Of a DNA stretch of 64,000 nt, positions 1-13,611 are shown piece by piece. Position numbers and translations under genes: made by a program. This DNA comes from Stercorarius parasiticus. Taxonomy: Eukaryota > Chordata > Aves > Charadriiformes > Stercorariidae. The stretch spans positions 1 through 64,000 of the forward strand of contig VWZL01004359.1 of assembly GCA_013396915.1 (NCBI GenBank), read 5' to 3'. The notes below the pieces were generated by a model that was not told the origin of the DNA, searched no databases, and saw only the letters and a program-made list of their open reading frames with translations. Each line of letters begins with the position of its first letter. Position 1 is the first letter of the stretch.

Positions 1-3000
1 TGTCCATTCCTTACCAGAAAATCCCCCACACATATGTAGTACTATCCACTACATAAGTAGTAGCCATCAACCTCTTCATTGATGTTATCAAGGGAAAAAG
101 CAACTTTGTCCCTCTCCATTACGATTTTACACAAATATATCCATGTCAATACCTGTACAATGAGAACAAAGCCTTACAGTCTTTGGTCCAATTCAGAAAA
201 GACAACTCTTGCTCTAATCTCAGGAAACGTGTTCGTGAAAATCTTTAAGACACAGATGTCCCTTCCAACCTCAACCACTCCATGATTTTGTGATCTTAAA
301 GGAAAATCCATTTCTGTTCTAAAATACATAGGAAAATCATAACCTTTCCTTGTTCTTTCACAAGAAGGATATTACAGAGCAGGGCAGAGCATTTCCAGGA
401 AAAGAAAACAACACAACACAAGAGTTCTTTGTATTCTTACAATAACATGTAATACACATACAGCAATAAGTGTCTTATTTGCTCCAACAAACCAAATTCC
501 TGGAAGAAGTTAAAGGGAAGATAATTTAAATGGCCAGCAGAAGACAATTCAAATAACCCTTATTTTCTGTCGGTGGCAGAAGTCTGTAAGAAGTAACCCT
601 AGTTGAACTCAGGATGTAGCTACAAATTCAAGTGAACTATTTGCACATAGACAATAAAGATAGAACTGCTCTGTTCTATTTTTTTTAATTAAACAGGATA
701 GCTTATAGCACTATTGCTGAAGTTTTCCAAATTATCCACTTAGTTCTAGAGCAGTTTACAAACCATAATTTTGTTTTAGATTGCTGCTTTTTTTTTCCTT
801 CCAGTTTTGTGCATGTCTGTATTGGAAACAGGACCCTTCGCACTGTATTTCTAGCTTCTGTTGCAATTAAACTCAAAGAAATTTGTAAAAGTTGTGCGAG
901 TTTCCACAGAGTCTGCCCATATGAATTTTCCATTAATAAAAATTAAAAGAAAAAAAAATTAAAAGTTTGTTCCAAATAAAAACAAGCTTGAGATACTCCA
1001 CAATTATACCAGGATCATAGCTAAATGCAAGTCAACACACTGTTGTGAAAACGGTAAATATCATCATGCAATGTATAAATAAGAGCACAGCCTGTAAATC
1101 CTACGATTTAAGTTTCAATTTGACCAACCCAAATATGTCAGATAAAGCCCTTATCTTTGTATAAAATAGTTCTGGAAAGATGCAAGTTGATTGGACAGTC
1201 CGGAGGAGAAAAATTAAAGTGTCCAAATGTCTCAGAATGATAGCCTAAGATAGAAAAATTGGGTTGTTTAATGATGAAACAGCAGCAGAATCCATCTTTA
1301 GAGAGGCAGAAAAAACTTTCTCATACCCTCCATGATAAACAGGAGGGGTAACAGTGGGCTTAACTGGTGGAAGTGAAACTTTTTCGGTCTCAAGAAATAC
1401 TGTCTTAGGCAATTTTGAAAATTCTGCCAAGACTTGCACCTGGAAAATCCTGCATGCAAAGCCTGACAGACACCGGGTACTGTGATGAACCACGGATTAT
1501 TTAGCCTATCTTTTGTCAGAGTCTGGAAGTTTTTTTACAGCAAGAGTTTATGCCTGTCTGGCCAGCAAGAAGTGAAGAAACTTAGAATTCATAGTCCTAC
1601 TCTCTGCACACATTAAATCCTCCATCACCCGTGTCAGTCATATCGTTATACCTTTCCTCAGTGTCAGCGCCAGTTTTTTGACTGACTCACTGATGTGCAG
1701 AATCTGTGATATAAATATTTATATGTTCAATCCAAATTCTATCCACGTTAACTTACCATTAAAAAGGTACAGATGCAGGTAGCAGAAACAGGCAGTAGAT
1801 GGAGCAATTCTGAAGACAGCAGAAATTTCAAAACAATTTCTTATCAAGCAGACTTCTGAGTTGTTTTTTGAAGTTTGGAAAGTTTTCCAAGAACTGTTGA
1901 AATTAATTCTGAAATTATTATTTCAAATAAGTAATACAAAATATTTAAACCATTTTAAGAAGGATTTTTTTCAGAGCTTCAAGAAATACTTCAGAAGTAT
2001 GCTGTCTGCTTCCTCAGAATAACAGGCATTTTCCAAAGCCAACAAAATTCCAGGTTAGAGCCAGCTCTCATCAAGAGTTCTGGATAATATTCTTCTCCCC
2101 ACTTATCATCAAATCTTATAGAAGACCATCTTTCTTTTAAGCACTGGTAGCCAAACTTTTTGGCCTTAAAAAAATTATATGAAAATACACACCATCAGAG
2201 AATGTATTACCACATTTATAAGGCAGCTGTGGGAAAGGGAGCTCATGGAACGGCTTTCTGATGAGGAAGAGTGGCAGTGCTACCTGAAACTCTCACTACT
2301 GCACGGTGGGGTGCAGCTCCCATGGATTTGCAGAGGAATTCCAGAGTTCAGATTATCAGCAAGTTCCAACCCTACTGACATCTCAATTGCCAGTTGCATA
2401 ATATATATCCCTTCAATAGTAACCAGACAGTAAAGATTACAAGATACTTGCAGTTCAATAGCCCATATGTTGGTCATCACTGCTCCAGAATTTCAAGCCA
2501 GGAGACCAATATCAGTTTATTGTTCTCAGTGACATCTCAAGCCCATAGATCTATTAAGAGTTAAAGAGTATATGAGTAATTCAGTACATTCAGAATTCAC
2601 TTGAATGTAAAGCTGTTTTCCTTTATTATCAGAAGGTATACACAATCTCTAAAAGAGGACATATGAATAGAAATGTTTACCATGTTACTTGGCAAAATCA
2701 GCCTCTGAAGCAGTTCTTGGATCACTCCATAAAGAAGTGAATTATTGAGTTGTCACAACTAATTTTCCATAAAAGACTGTATCAAAGATCAACCAACTTT
2801 TTATAAACTGCACTAGGTGGTGTTACTATTTCTTGAACTTGAAAGACCAAGTTGGCAAGAGGAATAATATGCCATTGTAAACAAGGACCAGATGGTAGAG
2901 TAATTTTTCTAATGCTTTGTTTAATTATTAGTAACCATGAACACGGAAAAACATAGTCAAACAAGAAAAAGCTACATTAAACAAAGGTCATGATCTCAAT

Positions 3001-6000
3001 TCTATTTTACACAAAAATATTTCCTAGGACAAACCAAAAGGAAAACAGAGTTCTTCATTTTTAGAAAGCAGCATTTATGTACCAGCAATTAGCACTAGCT
3101 CTTCTTGTTGACATTTTCTAACAAGCAGTTTCTGTGTGAACTTGTAAAAGTTATTAGAACACTTAATTACTTCCCCTCTTTATCCCAACAAGCCAACATA
3201 CGACAGTTACACACACACACCCCAAAAAGCGCAGGTAACTGTAAGACGGTTATAAAGACAAACCCCAGTTCCAAATGTGCAAGCAAGTGATGTTTTGCCA
3301 CTGCATGATTGCTTTTCCTTCTCAGATTCTCCATGTGCAAGATTAAAGGACTAAATCCGCAAAGTGTTTCCTTCTAGAAACACTGTTAATTTTTCATTTC
3401 AATGAAAAGTCCCCTCTTCCCCCTGCTCCCCAGCAACAGATCTCTTTCAACTTGAGACAAATCCTTTCCCCCAAATGAAGAACAAAAATACTTTTAGAAG
3501 TGAACAAAACCCCTTATAATCAAGCTACAATCCCAATAAAAAGTTATATTAGATGTTATTCAGTGTCAGGACAGTCAGATGCACCTTTCTGCACTATCTC
3601 ACACCTGCATAGACAAGTTCTGTTCACATTTTCTGCTCATAACTTGTACAGACACTCCCTGTTCAAACTGTCTCATCAAGTCTTTCTAGTAACTTTTTGG
3701 AGACGTCTTATTACTTATTTGAGCTGTAGGTGACAGCAACAGAGCGCACCAAAAGGTGAACGTTACCTAGTCCCCCTATCTCAACAGTGTTGTGTAAAGC
3801 TAAAAGTGCCAATTTTATTGACCCCGTTGCATTTTCTTACCTCTCCTCTCTACAGATGTCTGCTTTCATTCCCTTTCCCTTGCATTCCTCTTCCTTTGTT
3901 GCACAGACCATTGTCCTGAAGGGTCTAAAAAAGGTCACTCTCTCAAAGGCCCCTTTACCTCTGTTTGTAGCACTTCTCCCCAGCTGCAACACATCCTACA
4001 ATTTAATCCTATCCGGGGGTGCAGTTAAATCTTTGTTAACGCCTTACTGGCTAAAGTAGCACATAAATGCAATGTTTTAGGATCCAACTATCCTTCACCC
4101 AATCTCACTTTCTGTAGGTATTCTGGTATTTTAGAAACCAAAGCGGTTGCTACCCAGTCAGCTGAAAATGAAACACAGAAGAACAATTAGCACCATCCCG
4201 GCACACTACCTCACTGCTGCTGCCAGAACTCTTCCACAGACATATTGTCTCATAAGGGGGCTGAGGGGCCTTTGGGATCCTACTGATAAGGAGAAGCACT
4301 TAACAGTTTCCTTATTTCTACCAACGCAAAACAATGAGACTTGAACCATCTACTCTTGCTGAAAGTTCAAAAGGGCCACGAACCTCAACCACAGACCCTC
4401 CAGAGCCACAGACCAGAATTTATGAAAATGAAACCAACACTATTGAAATAGGTTTCTTCTTATTTTTTCTTTTAGGTTTTATTTACTTCTAATACAACTA
4501 TACAGCCCTACTCAGAGTGAGCATAGTGTCAGCTATGCAACATGACCGTGACAGCTTCAGGACAATGTCCTGACAGAGCCCTCAATCTAATCAGCAGGAT
4601 GGGGTAAACGAGCACAGTGGAAGCTGTAAGCACAAGGAGACAGAAGAATACATGTCTAGATACCTATACAAGTCAACTGAAACAGTCAGCAGTCCTAAAG
4701 ATGCTCCTGTGCAACTCTGTTCTACTATCAGCATCAAAAATATTTATGCCGAAGTGCAGAATAATTTGAGAAAGAGAAAACCAGTAGTATACTACAGAAA
4801 TCACTCTGGGAACAAAGGTTAATTTTACTGACTCTGTGAACTCAGTTGTATTTACACATAGGATGCAATACAAATAGTATAACAATGCTAATGGGTAGTT
4901 CCAAACTTTTTACACATCAGTGTCATGGCATGAGGGCAAATACACGCTATACCCTAGCTGCAACATACTACAAATTAGATAAAAGACAAAGTTCCCTACA
5001 CAGCTTGATAGCTGTCTAATATAACTTTTTCTCATAAGACATGGAAAATGATATAAAAGACCTCTGTAAGATGTTCTCAAAAGAGCACTAATAAATCTTT
5101 CCAATTTATTTGTCCTCATGGATAATCAGCAAGCAACTCTATAACAAGCAAGGAACGAGAAATTTTGAGGGTCACTGAATGCCAGATGTCAGCAAATCTT
5201 ATTTCAAAGCTATTTTGTTTGGACATTCTGCAACTGACTCTAAACTGGAAAGTAAACAGTGCTCCTTAAAACACACATTCAATGCATATGCCAGAAAGAC
5301 CAGAGTGTGTACCACAGCGAGCAACAAACCAACGAGGAGCTTGGAGACTTTAGCACACCCTCTGTGCCTTTATTCAAGTAGGTTTCACTGGGCTACTTAG
5401 CTCATCTCAGATTGCCATACAGCTTGTTCTCTCATTTTAAGATGCACCACTACAGACACTTCATTATTTGGTATCCAGCCTAATACGTACACTCAATAGT
5501 TCATGAGAAATAATCTAAAACTTTCTGCTAAGAAAAAAAAAAAACAAACTTAAGAGCACTGATGAAAATTGCTTGGATTTTCAGCAAAGAGTTCTAAATT
5601 CATACTTGTAAAACAGCACTTCACAAAAGCGGGAAACAACTGGCATAATGAGCAGAAAGGAAGGTTTTGGTTGACAGCCAGACAGGCTGGTGCACGTAAA
5701 GGCACAAGCCAATATCTGCACGTGCTGTGGAAGGCTCTGTGTGAGCTCTTCTGCGTATACCTCACCTGCAGCTGCCTCATTTGCAGATACGTTTTCTGAA
5801 GCTAGGTTTGAAAATTTCATCCCACCAAATCAAGCTGCTGTGAATAGTGGCTGCCCACACAATCAAGAGCCTGACAGTTACTGAAATTAATGGAAAGTGA
5901 AAGAAAAAAAAAAGTGTGGACTTCAATTACTGAATACTGATGAGGCCATGGAAACCGCACATAAAGATATTCAGATGACTAAAAGGCAGACAGATTTTTA

Positions 6001-9000
6001 AAAGATTTTGCAAAGTTTCATGGCAAGTCAAGAACTCCGGTGCCATGGGGTAACTCACCGGATTTTAACTACAGAAAGACACCTCTGGAAATGTGGCCTG
6101 ACATGATGTTACTACAGACCTAGCACAAAGGTTGTGATGCTGCAGTCTAGGCACACCACTAACTGCCCTCAGCTGTGAAACTAAATTCAAAGTGCACTCA
6201 CTGCATGATAAACAACACCTGGATGCATATTGGCCTACAGACTTTGAGCAAATCCATACAGCAGAAAGAAGATACAACTGCAATGTAAGTACACATAGCC
6301 ACACTGTTTTTAATTTAGCAAAGATATAGAAGCGCTGCATTGAGCGCAGGCCACCGAGTCGGAGACAAGCCCTCCCGGAACTATAGGAGCTCCTGTCAAA
6401 AGCCAATATAAAAACCAACATGACTTGGTCTTTGCTGCTTTTTACCTACAAAATTAATTTTACCTGCTAAACTAGCCTGTATATGTCTATTTGTGCCATC
6501 ATCATCTCTTCATTTTGCTGTGAAGTCATTCTGTCTGAAAGGAAATAAAATACACACAACTGAATAAAGATAAAAGGTAGCAAATTGGTCTGTATTTTGG
6601 GAAAAACTGAAGAGGTCCAGAGAAAGAGTTATAAATCTAACACATTTGCCAAGGCTAGGGCTGTAGATGATGGGACCAGGGCCACTGGACTGAGGCAGGT
6701 GTCCTCACAGAGAAAGCAGAGTGGAGGGAAGATTGAATTCTGAATTATAAATCTAAATTCTGTCCTGGCTTCAATTCCAATTCACTTTAGAAGTGCTCTA
6801 ACTGAAATTTTTAACACACAACTTCAGAATCCATGACTTGTAGTTTAGTACAACATCCTGCCCATCCTCATTTCTTAGAGATTACTGGACTAGACTCCTA
6901 TCCATCATTAAATCACACCTGTAAGCTACGTCAGTTAATAAAGATCAATAAAACAAAATAACATTTAATGCACTTCACAGTTTTAAAAAAAAAAAAATCA
7001 TGTATTGCATCTTAGTTAAAGTGAGATCATCTCTGCCACTGGTTCTGCAGCATCATTCTTAATGTACTCCTGAGGGCCCAGCTCATCTTCAAGTTGATAT
7101 TTACCATAAAAGGGTGTTCTTCTTTCTTTGCCTTTAACTGTAAGCTCCCTACTTGCCTCTTTCACATACTTTCCATGGTATCAATATCTATTTGCCGAGA
7201 TTAGAAATAATAAACCACTAAATGAGAAATAATAAATAGAAGAGAGAATGCTTTGTGTCACACTTAGAGAACAGATGGTCAGACTGTCCTAGTTGATGCC
7301 ACCTGCAAGCAACACCATTTCCTTTATTGGAGGGTGAAAGAAAAGTCCAGCCCCCAAACCACTAAAGCCTGCAGAACAGCATGACGGGTTAGTCAGGCAT
7401 GAGAAATCCTGTGCTAAACAAACCCTCATTTGCAGCACATCACCATACAGAAGTAAGTCTTGCGCCGCAAATGCCGGGGGATCTGCGGTCATGGAAGAAG
7501 GGTGTCACCCCAGGCATTTTTTGCAGGCTCTGAAAGAAGCAAAACGTTCCCATGCTGAACAAGCCCTAATAAAAGAGTTTAGGTTTTTGGTGAAAGCATT
7601 TATTCAGTGGGTAAGCAAAACGTCATCCTCAAGAGGTTCTGTCCCAGACTGAGAGAAATAGTAGCTGAAGAGTTGGCTCACATTTCTGTTCTGTCCACTC
7701 CCCAGACTGTGACAGATGGCATGGTGCTGGTGGTACCAACAGAGCTCTGAGCTGGCTGAAGTTTGCAGAAGGGAGACAGTCTGCTCGTGGACAGTGCTTA
7801 ACCCACACTACTAGCCCCACCGAAGGTCTGAAGTCTGAACAAGACTAATAAATAACAGTATCTCGTGTTCTGCAATGTTAGATATTGGCATTTTTTTCCC
7901 ACATATTTCCAACTTGTTTATATCTATTTACTTGAGGCTGAGGCTCTCTTCTCCTCCATTATTGTCATGATCCAAAGCCAAAAAGCAGAGGCTCAGTGTA
8001 CTGGCTTCTCTGGTAAGGTATTCTACTCTAATTAGACTTCCGTTCTCATTTAGAGAGGTCATTTACTACGAGGACCACAGCGCACTGTAACAGCCACGAG
8101 TATCTGCTTACTGGCAACTGTACCATTTTTCTAGAACTGTTTTACTGGAAAACAGTTTTGCGCTTGCCTTTTCTTCTGAAGCTACTATTTGCTAGACAAT
8201 GCCTCATCATCCCTGCCCCCCCCCACCCATACATAAATGCCAAGACATTCTTTTGATTCAGTATTACAACTTAGTTCCGTTTCCCATCCAGCCTGGAGAA
8301 ATCATCCTGCAAATAAGGCAATGGGGCACGAAGCCAAATGCACTGACTTTATTTCCCGACCAGAGTCAACCGCATTGCATAGACTACAAGCATTTCCTGT
8401 TGATGCCATCCGTGTGGAGATCAACACCTATCAGGACAAAGAAATCACTCCTTGCTTTCATGAATCAGAAACCAAGTTTTCTCCAACTTTACTCCTTTTT
8501 TAATTCTTTCACATTCCACTTAACTGAAAATATTTGTAAAACCACAAATCAAACAAGTACGTCCTTTAGGTTACATTGCAACTTATGCTAAAATGTTACA
8601 TTTTGTTAACATTTTTGTAAGAATACTTTTAGTATTACAGAAAGTCAGCTTCCAAGGCAACTGAGATAGCCTGACTTTAGCGGTGTAATTGCTTCTACAT
8701 ATCTCATTCTAAGTGACTCTGTAGATACAAATATGCAATCCAGTTGTAAAGTTGTACTCATCCATGCTGGTGAGAATCAGAGCAAAACCATCATCTTACG
8801 TTATTGTTGTCATCTTATATTTTCTGTCTATATAGGATCCCTATAGAAATTCTTCAAAATGTAGAGTAGAACGATTGATTTTATACTGTAAAATGTATTT
8901 CACGCAATAGCATCAGTGAAAACTATTTTAGTATAAAAATAGACACAGCTGTATCTTCCAATTCTACCACTGTCAGTGAGAACCACCCCCACAAATCTGC

Positions 9001-9393
9001 CTGCTCTCTTACTTTGTGGACATCCATGCAGGCAGGCTGTCAGGCACACAGAAACTCCAGTGCCCTCTCTGCATGCCTGCAAGTGTGCTATGCTGCTCCA
9101 GAGCGAGAAAACTGACCTCTGGCAAGTCAATTAGCATCACAGTACACAGAATGGAAACCTGCTTTATGAATGCCCAGTAGGGAGCACCTTGTAGGGAATT
9201 AGGAATTGCAAAGTTCTTCAATAACATTTGCTGGAACTTTGTAAGAAAATTTCTTTTGTCGCTTCAATGCCTTCNTTTATAGGCAGAGATATCTAACACA
9301 ATCTTAAATTGTAGGCATCTACTGAAGAGTAGCATAGTAAAACCCTTAGTAAAACATACATGTGATGATACACTTTCAGATAACTCATTATTC
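1..9393. other. Gene-free AT-rich region
   Basis: I see no recognisable gene, RNA gene or well-preserved repeat here. All reading frames are short (118 residues on the minus strand at 6,065-6,421 and 130 residues on the plus strand at 8,199-8,591 are the longest), and none matches a family I know. A/T homopolymers and one isolated undetermined base at 9,275 are the only low-complexity features. By vertebrate gene order this should be DNA between SLC6A1 and HRH1, or far-upstream HRH1 sequence. That placement is inference. Confidence 0.6.
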
Positions 9394-9553
9394 AGATACA
9401 GGCCAACAGATTATTTGGGTTTCTATAGTGAGTGTACCACTCGAGTGTACCATCAATAAAGTCATACCATTTTTCTTAGACTTTGTAGAGAAAATACTTC
9501 ACTATTCCTAACAATATCAAGATACAGACCAACAGGTTATTTGGGTTTCTATA
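9394..9553 (+). repeat. Local duplication cluster (units A, B, A')
   Basis: Unit A (9,394-9,427, beginning agatacaggccaacag) recurs with few changes as A' at about 9,520-9,553. Between them lies unit B (9,445-9,525, beginning gtgtaccatcaataaagtc). Unit B recurs about 1.25 kb downstream at 10,693-10,772. The sequence does not resemble a known transposon to me, so it is best described as a segmental micro-duplication or fragments of an unclassified interspersed repeat. Confidence 0.75.
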
Positions 9554-10692
9554 AAGAATATTACTCTCCTTAAAGAAAAGCTATAAAGCTGAAGTTCAAA
9601 ACTGCACTGGAGTCAGTTTGCCAATATGCATTTTAAAAGGGCATTGTTCATATCTCAAAACATTCCCTGAAATAAAAGGACCTACCTTAACCAGCTCTGA
9701 TGGTTACATTTGCTCAGTTCTTCCAGCTTTTCCCCATGGCCAGCACCAGAAGTGGCTGATCTTACTAAGGTACCTAGAAATGGTGTTTCTTATCCAACAA
9801 CCAGGTTCCAAAAGAAAGCATCCATTCCTCATCATATCCTGCCCAATGATTTCTTTAAGGGCATATCCTGCTTCAGTCTCAGTTGTTCCCTTTGAATTCT
9901 GCCTCAGACAAGCTTGACCAGACCTTTCCTCCTTCACCTCAAGAGCTGAAGTCACTGCATACCTTTACTGAGCTGCGTTAAATAGGAGGAGCCCACATTC
10001 ACCTCCTCTTGTATTTCTTGAGCCTGGGGCCCGTAACAGATTCCCAAAAAAAAAAAAATAATCACACTTTCTTCCCAACACCTTTCTCCATGCAGCAGTT
10101 CATATTTCTTTGCTAGGAAACAGGTTCTCCCTCTACTAATCCATAGCTATATTTTAATCACAAGTTTCCACAGCTTATCAGATTCTGACCATGAGGAATC
10201 TCCTCTTCACCAGCACATTTAACCCAGGAGGAAACTGGCCAAATTAACACTTGGCTACCTTTGCTGGATTTGTTTTTGACCAGTCATAAACAAATGAATC
10301 TACGACATCACAGGCTGACTTAAATAGAAGTTACAGGCATGTTAATTTTGATTGTTGGTAACATTTATTTATCTTGACCAGCGTTTTTTGGTTTTCTGTT
10401 TGTTGTGGAGGATGGGAGGGTGGTATTTGTTTGGTTGGTTTTTAATTTGGGCTTATATTTCTGCAAAGCTTGAATTGCTCAGTGTTATTATCACTCAAAG
10501 TCTCACCTGATGTTTACTTCCTGCATAATCTTCAGGAGGTAAAGTTGGTTCTGGGAGTTGGCCTGACATTCCTGATCCTTTCCCTCTGAGGAATGTACCT
10601 TTCCTCAAAGGTGATTTAAAGTGGAATGTCCACTCTTTCCTAAGATTAGAATCTGCTCCAAAGAACAGCCAGACATCAGTCACTGTACCAAG
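9554..10692. other. Gene-free spacer between the duplicated units
   Basis: Diverged AT-rich sequence with no recognisable gene. It holds a 12-base A run near 10,047 and a T/G-rich patch near 10,385-10,450. No coding potential above 100 residues is supported by any family resemblance. Confidence 0.5.
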
Positions 10693-10772
10693 GTGTACCA
10701 TCAATAAAGTCATATCATTTTTCTTAGACTTTGCAGAGAAAATACTTTACTATTTCTAACAATATCAAGATA
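10693..10772 (+). repeat. Second copy of duplicated unit B
   Basis: About 80 bases match 9,445-9,525 with only four or five substitutions by eye (for example gtcataccat versus gtcatatcat, and ttgtagag versus ttgcagag). The copies are in direct orientation. The high similarity against a diverged background suggests a fairly recent duplication, or two insertions of one repeat family. Confidence 0.75.
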
Positions 10773-11324
10773 CTATATGAAAGAAAGTTTCAAGAATGAC
10801 TATGGAATGGTTAGCAATGCCACATAGACAATAATAGCAGTAAAGGTAGAGTGGTCATTGAAACAAGACAGCATTATAAAGCTGCTTTGATAGCTGATAG
10901 CTAGCTTATGCTATTGCAGTTTCAGCCACCACAGCTTCAACGCTACCCTTACCCCTCACAGCCTGTTTACAGCTAGTGCGAGTTTGTCTGCCAGTGCCAC
11001 AGCTGAATCTTCATTCAGCCAACCTGAGAGAACCATCCCACTCAATGCAGGGATGGCTCTTAGCAGCATTCCCCAGGCTTTGTCATTAATAAACGAGTTC
11101 TTCTAGGTAATTAGGAGCCTAAACAGAAATTAGGAGCTGGAATACATCATTAGTTTGAGCCATAGTTCTAATGGTCTGGTGGGCCTGGAGCAGTTCTGGT
11201 CTGGTTTTGCCCTTTGGATTGAAGCAATGAATAACTTTCATCTGCACTCTGTCACAAACCTCCAACTCCATCTCAGAGCTGTAAATGTGAAGCAGCAGAG
11301 AAATCCATTCTCATTAAAAGCCTG

Positions 11325-11889
11325 TGGCCAGCAGGTCGAGGGAGGTGATTCTCCCCCTCTACTCCACTCTCGTGAGACCCCACCTGGAGTACTACATCCA
11401 GTTCTGGAGCCCCTACTACAAGAAAGATATGGACGTGCTGGAAAGTGTCCAGAGAAGGGCCACGAGGATGATCAGAGGGCTGGAGCACCTCTCCTATGAA
11501 GACAGACTGAGAGAGTTGGGGTTGTTCAGTCTGGAGAAAAGAAGGCTTCGAGGAGACCTTATAGTGGCCTACCAGTATCTTAAGGGGGCCTACAAGAAAG
11601 CTGGTGAGGGACTTTTTAGGATGTCGGGTAATGGTAGGACTAGAGGGAATGGATTAAAACTAGAGATGGGTCAATTCAGACTGGATATTAGGAAGAAGTT
11701 CTTCACCATGAGGGTGGTGAGACACTGGCCCAGGTTGCCCAGAAAGGTGGTGGAAGTTTTTAAGGCCAGGCTGGATGGGGCTCTGAGCAACCTGATCTAG
11801 TGGGAGATGTCCCTGCCCAGGGCAGGGGGGTTGGAACTAGATGATCTTTAAGGTCCCTTCCAACCCTGACAATTCTATGATTCTATGAA
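11325..11889 (+). mobile_element. CR1 LINE, 5'-truncated, 3' end intact
   Basis: This is the 3' portion of a Chicken Repeat 1 non-LTR retrotransposon. The plus strand encodes the C-terminal part of the CR1 ORF2 reverse-transcriptase protein ([13 protein letters not shown], then LERVQRR-like and [17 protein letters not shown] motifs) between about 11,350 and 11,800. It is followed by the characteristic CR1 tail (tagatgatctttaaggtccc) and two ATTCTATGA octamers ending near 11,889. The 5' end is missing, as usual for CR1 because reverse transcription from the 3' end is often incomplete. With no catalytic domain it cannot move by itself. Confidence 0.95.
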
Positions 11890-12379
11890 ATTATGATACT
11901 CTTCTCCTCCTTCACTGTGTATGGCTTCACTAAAATGGAATGTATCCTTTTCACTTACCCATGTAGAATAGCTTACCAGCTAGGGCACTAGCCCCAGCAT
12001 GGCAGCGTAGCCCTGAGTCCTTGTTCTGCCTGTGTCACATATTAGGATTTCCAAGCATATTAAGTGTTTAAATCTAATGATCTCAGACCATGACCACCAG
12101 ACTACCACAACTACTGGTAATTGCAGGCAACAACCCACAGCATGTTTCACATAACACCAACATTGACCTAAAAGAACTCTAAAAATGGTGGGAGTAACAT
12201 CATCACTAGAACTTGTCTTACACTGCTAAATAGCTATTCATACAGGAAGTGAAGTGATTTACGTGACAGCCTGCTGAATGCCCACCATTGTTCAATATCT
12301 GTCTCCTGGAGAACACAGCACCTTTAACTTCCTCTTCTTGCTCTTCCTGGCAAAGATCTTCATATGTTTACCCTCACTC
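11890..12379. other. Gene-free region left of assembly gap
   Basis: Unremarkable AT-rich sequence between the CR1 tail and the poly(A) run at the gap. I see no gene or repeat I can name. Confidence 0.5.
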
Positions 12380-12404
12380 AAAAAAAAAAAAAAAAAAAAA
12401 AAAA
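12380..12404 (+). repeat. Poly(A) run abutting a gap
   Basis: An uninterrupted run of 25 A residues, followed by caaagaaa and then the N gap. Sequence right of the gap is also A/C-rich (aaacaccacaaaacatccaa), so the gap probably lies inside a low-complexity A-rich tract or a retroposon tail. Confidence 0.9.
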
Positions 12405-12412
12405 CAAAGAAA

Positions 12413-12611
12413 NNNNNNNNNNNNNNNNNNNNNNNNNNNNNNNNNNNNNNNNNNNNNNNNNNNNNNNNNNNNNNNNNNNNNNNNNNNNNNNNNNNNNNNN
12501 NNNNNNNNNNNNNNNNNNNNNNNNNNNNNNNNNNNNNNNNNNNNNNNNNNNNNNNNNNNNNNNNNNNNNNNNNNNNNNNNNNNNNNNNNNNNNNNNNNNN
12601 NNNNNNNNNNN
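12413..12611. other. Assembly gap, 199 N
   Basis: An unbroken run of N in the given sequence. Open reading frames drawn through it are artefacts. Confidence 0.99.
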
Positions 12612-13611
12612 AAACACCACAAAACATCCAACCAAACAAACCAACTTGGGCAGTGCCAGGCAGCAATTCCTACACATAATAAGCCCATTCACTATATACT
12701 CAACACTGACAGAGATGGAACAGTGCCTGAGGCCAACTCTCATAGTACAATTACCTCTAATGCAGACAAATTACTCAATCACTGAAGATAGCTGAGCGGA
12801 CAGCATCACAACACTGGCTGGACTGCTAGGAACTTTCAGTGGCATTCACATAAAGGGCATTTTATAATTACTGATAATGTAACTCCTAGAACAGTAAATC
12901 ACAGGCTCCTTTTTTCTCACAGTTTTACAACGATCTCTGGTGCAAAATAATTAGTAGGCAACTTTGTTGTTTTATAGGCAACTACTCAGCCAACTTCCGT
13001 AGTTACAGTACGGTGTGGTTTCCACCATTCTTCAAATGAACAGATATTAGATACACACTTCCCCTTTGACCCGCCATATCTCTTCTCTGTCGATGCTCTT
13101 GACAGATAAGGAGTGATCCTGTTTCCCTTGCCAAAATGTAAACAGAGATAGATGAATCTGTTATTCAACAGTGATACCCGGCATGCAGCAAGTCGCACCG
13201 TTTTACCTGTCTTTCATTATATCAATTGTTTCCTTCAGCCCAATGAACCCTCAGTTTCAGCTGAAAACAATTATAGAGTCAACACAGAGCCCACAAGAAA
13301 CTCCAATGTCTTACCTAATACACCTGAAGAATTCTGAATTTTAATAATGGCTTCCTAGCAAAACCAGACAAAGACTCAAGAGAAGAGATTCTGCAAATGC
13401 AATTTTGTCTCATATTAACTAAACTTGAAATAACCTTGTTTTTTCTTTTTAAAGCTTCTGAATCCCACCCCCCGTATTTCAAGGTGATACTTCTGTCCCT
13501 GGAAACTGGAAAGGTCTGATCTGACATTCGGCATAAGTGTAATAATAACTTTTCAATAACTTTTCAATTGCATAGATTTCTACTTCATTAATGCGTAGGC
13601 TCTGTCTTCTT
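12612..13611. other. Gene-free region between gap and antisense CR1
   Basis: No recognisable gene. A short tandem (aataacttttc twice) occurs near 13,541-13,565. Confidence 0.5.

Noticed and set aside
6065..6421. 118-residue minus-strand frame
   Set aside because: No family resemblance, no flanking splice signals I trust, and AT-rich surroundings. A chance frame is more likely.
8199..8591. 130-residue plus-strand frame
   Set aside because: No recognisable motif, and another frame is open over the same stretch. A chance opening is more likely.
12278..12795. Several frames spanning the N gap
   Set aside because: Most of each translation is undetermined residues, so these are artefacts of the gap.
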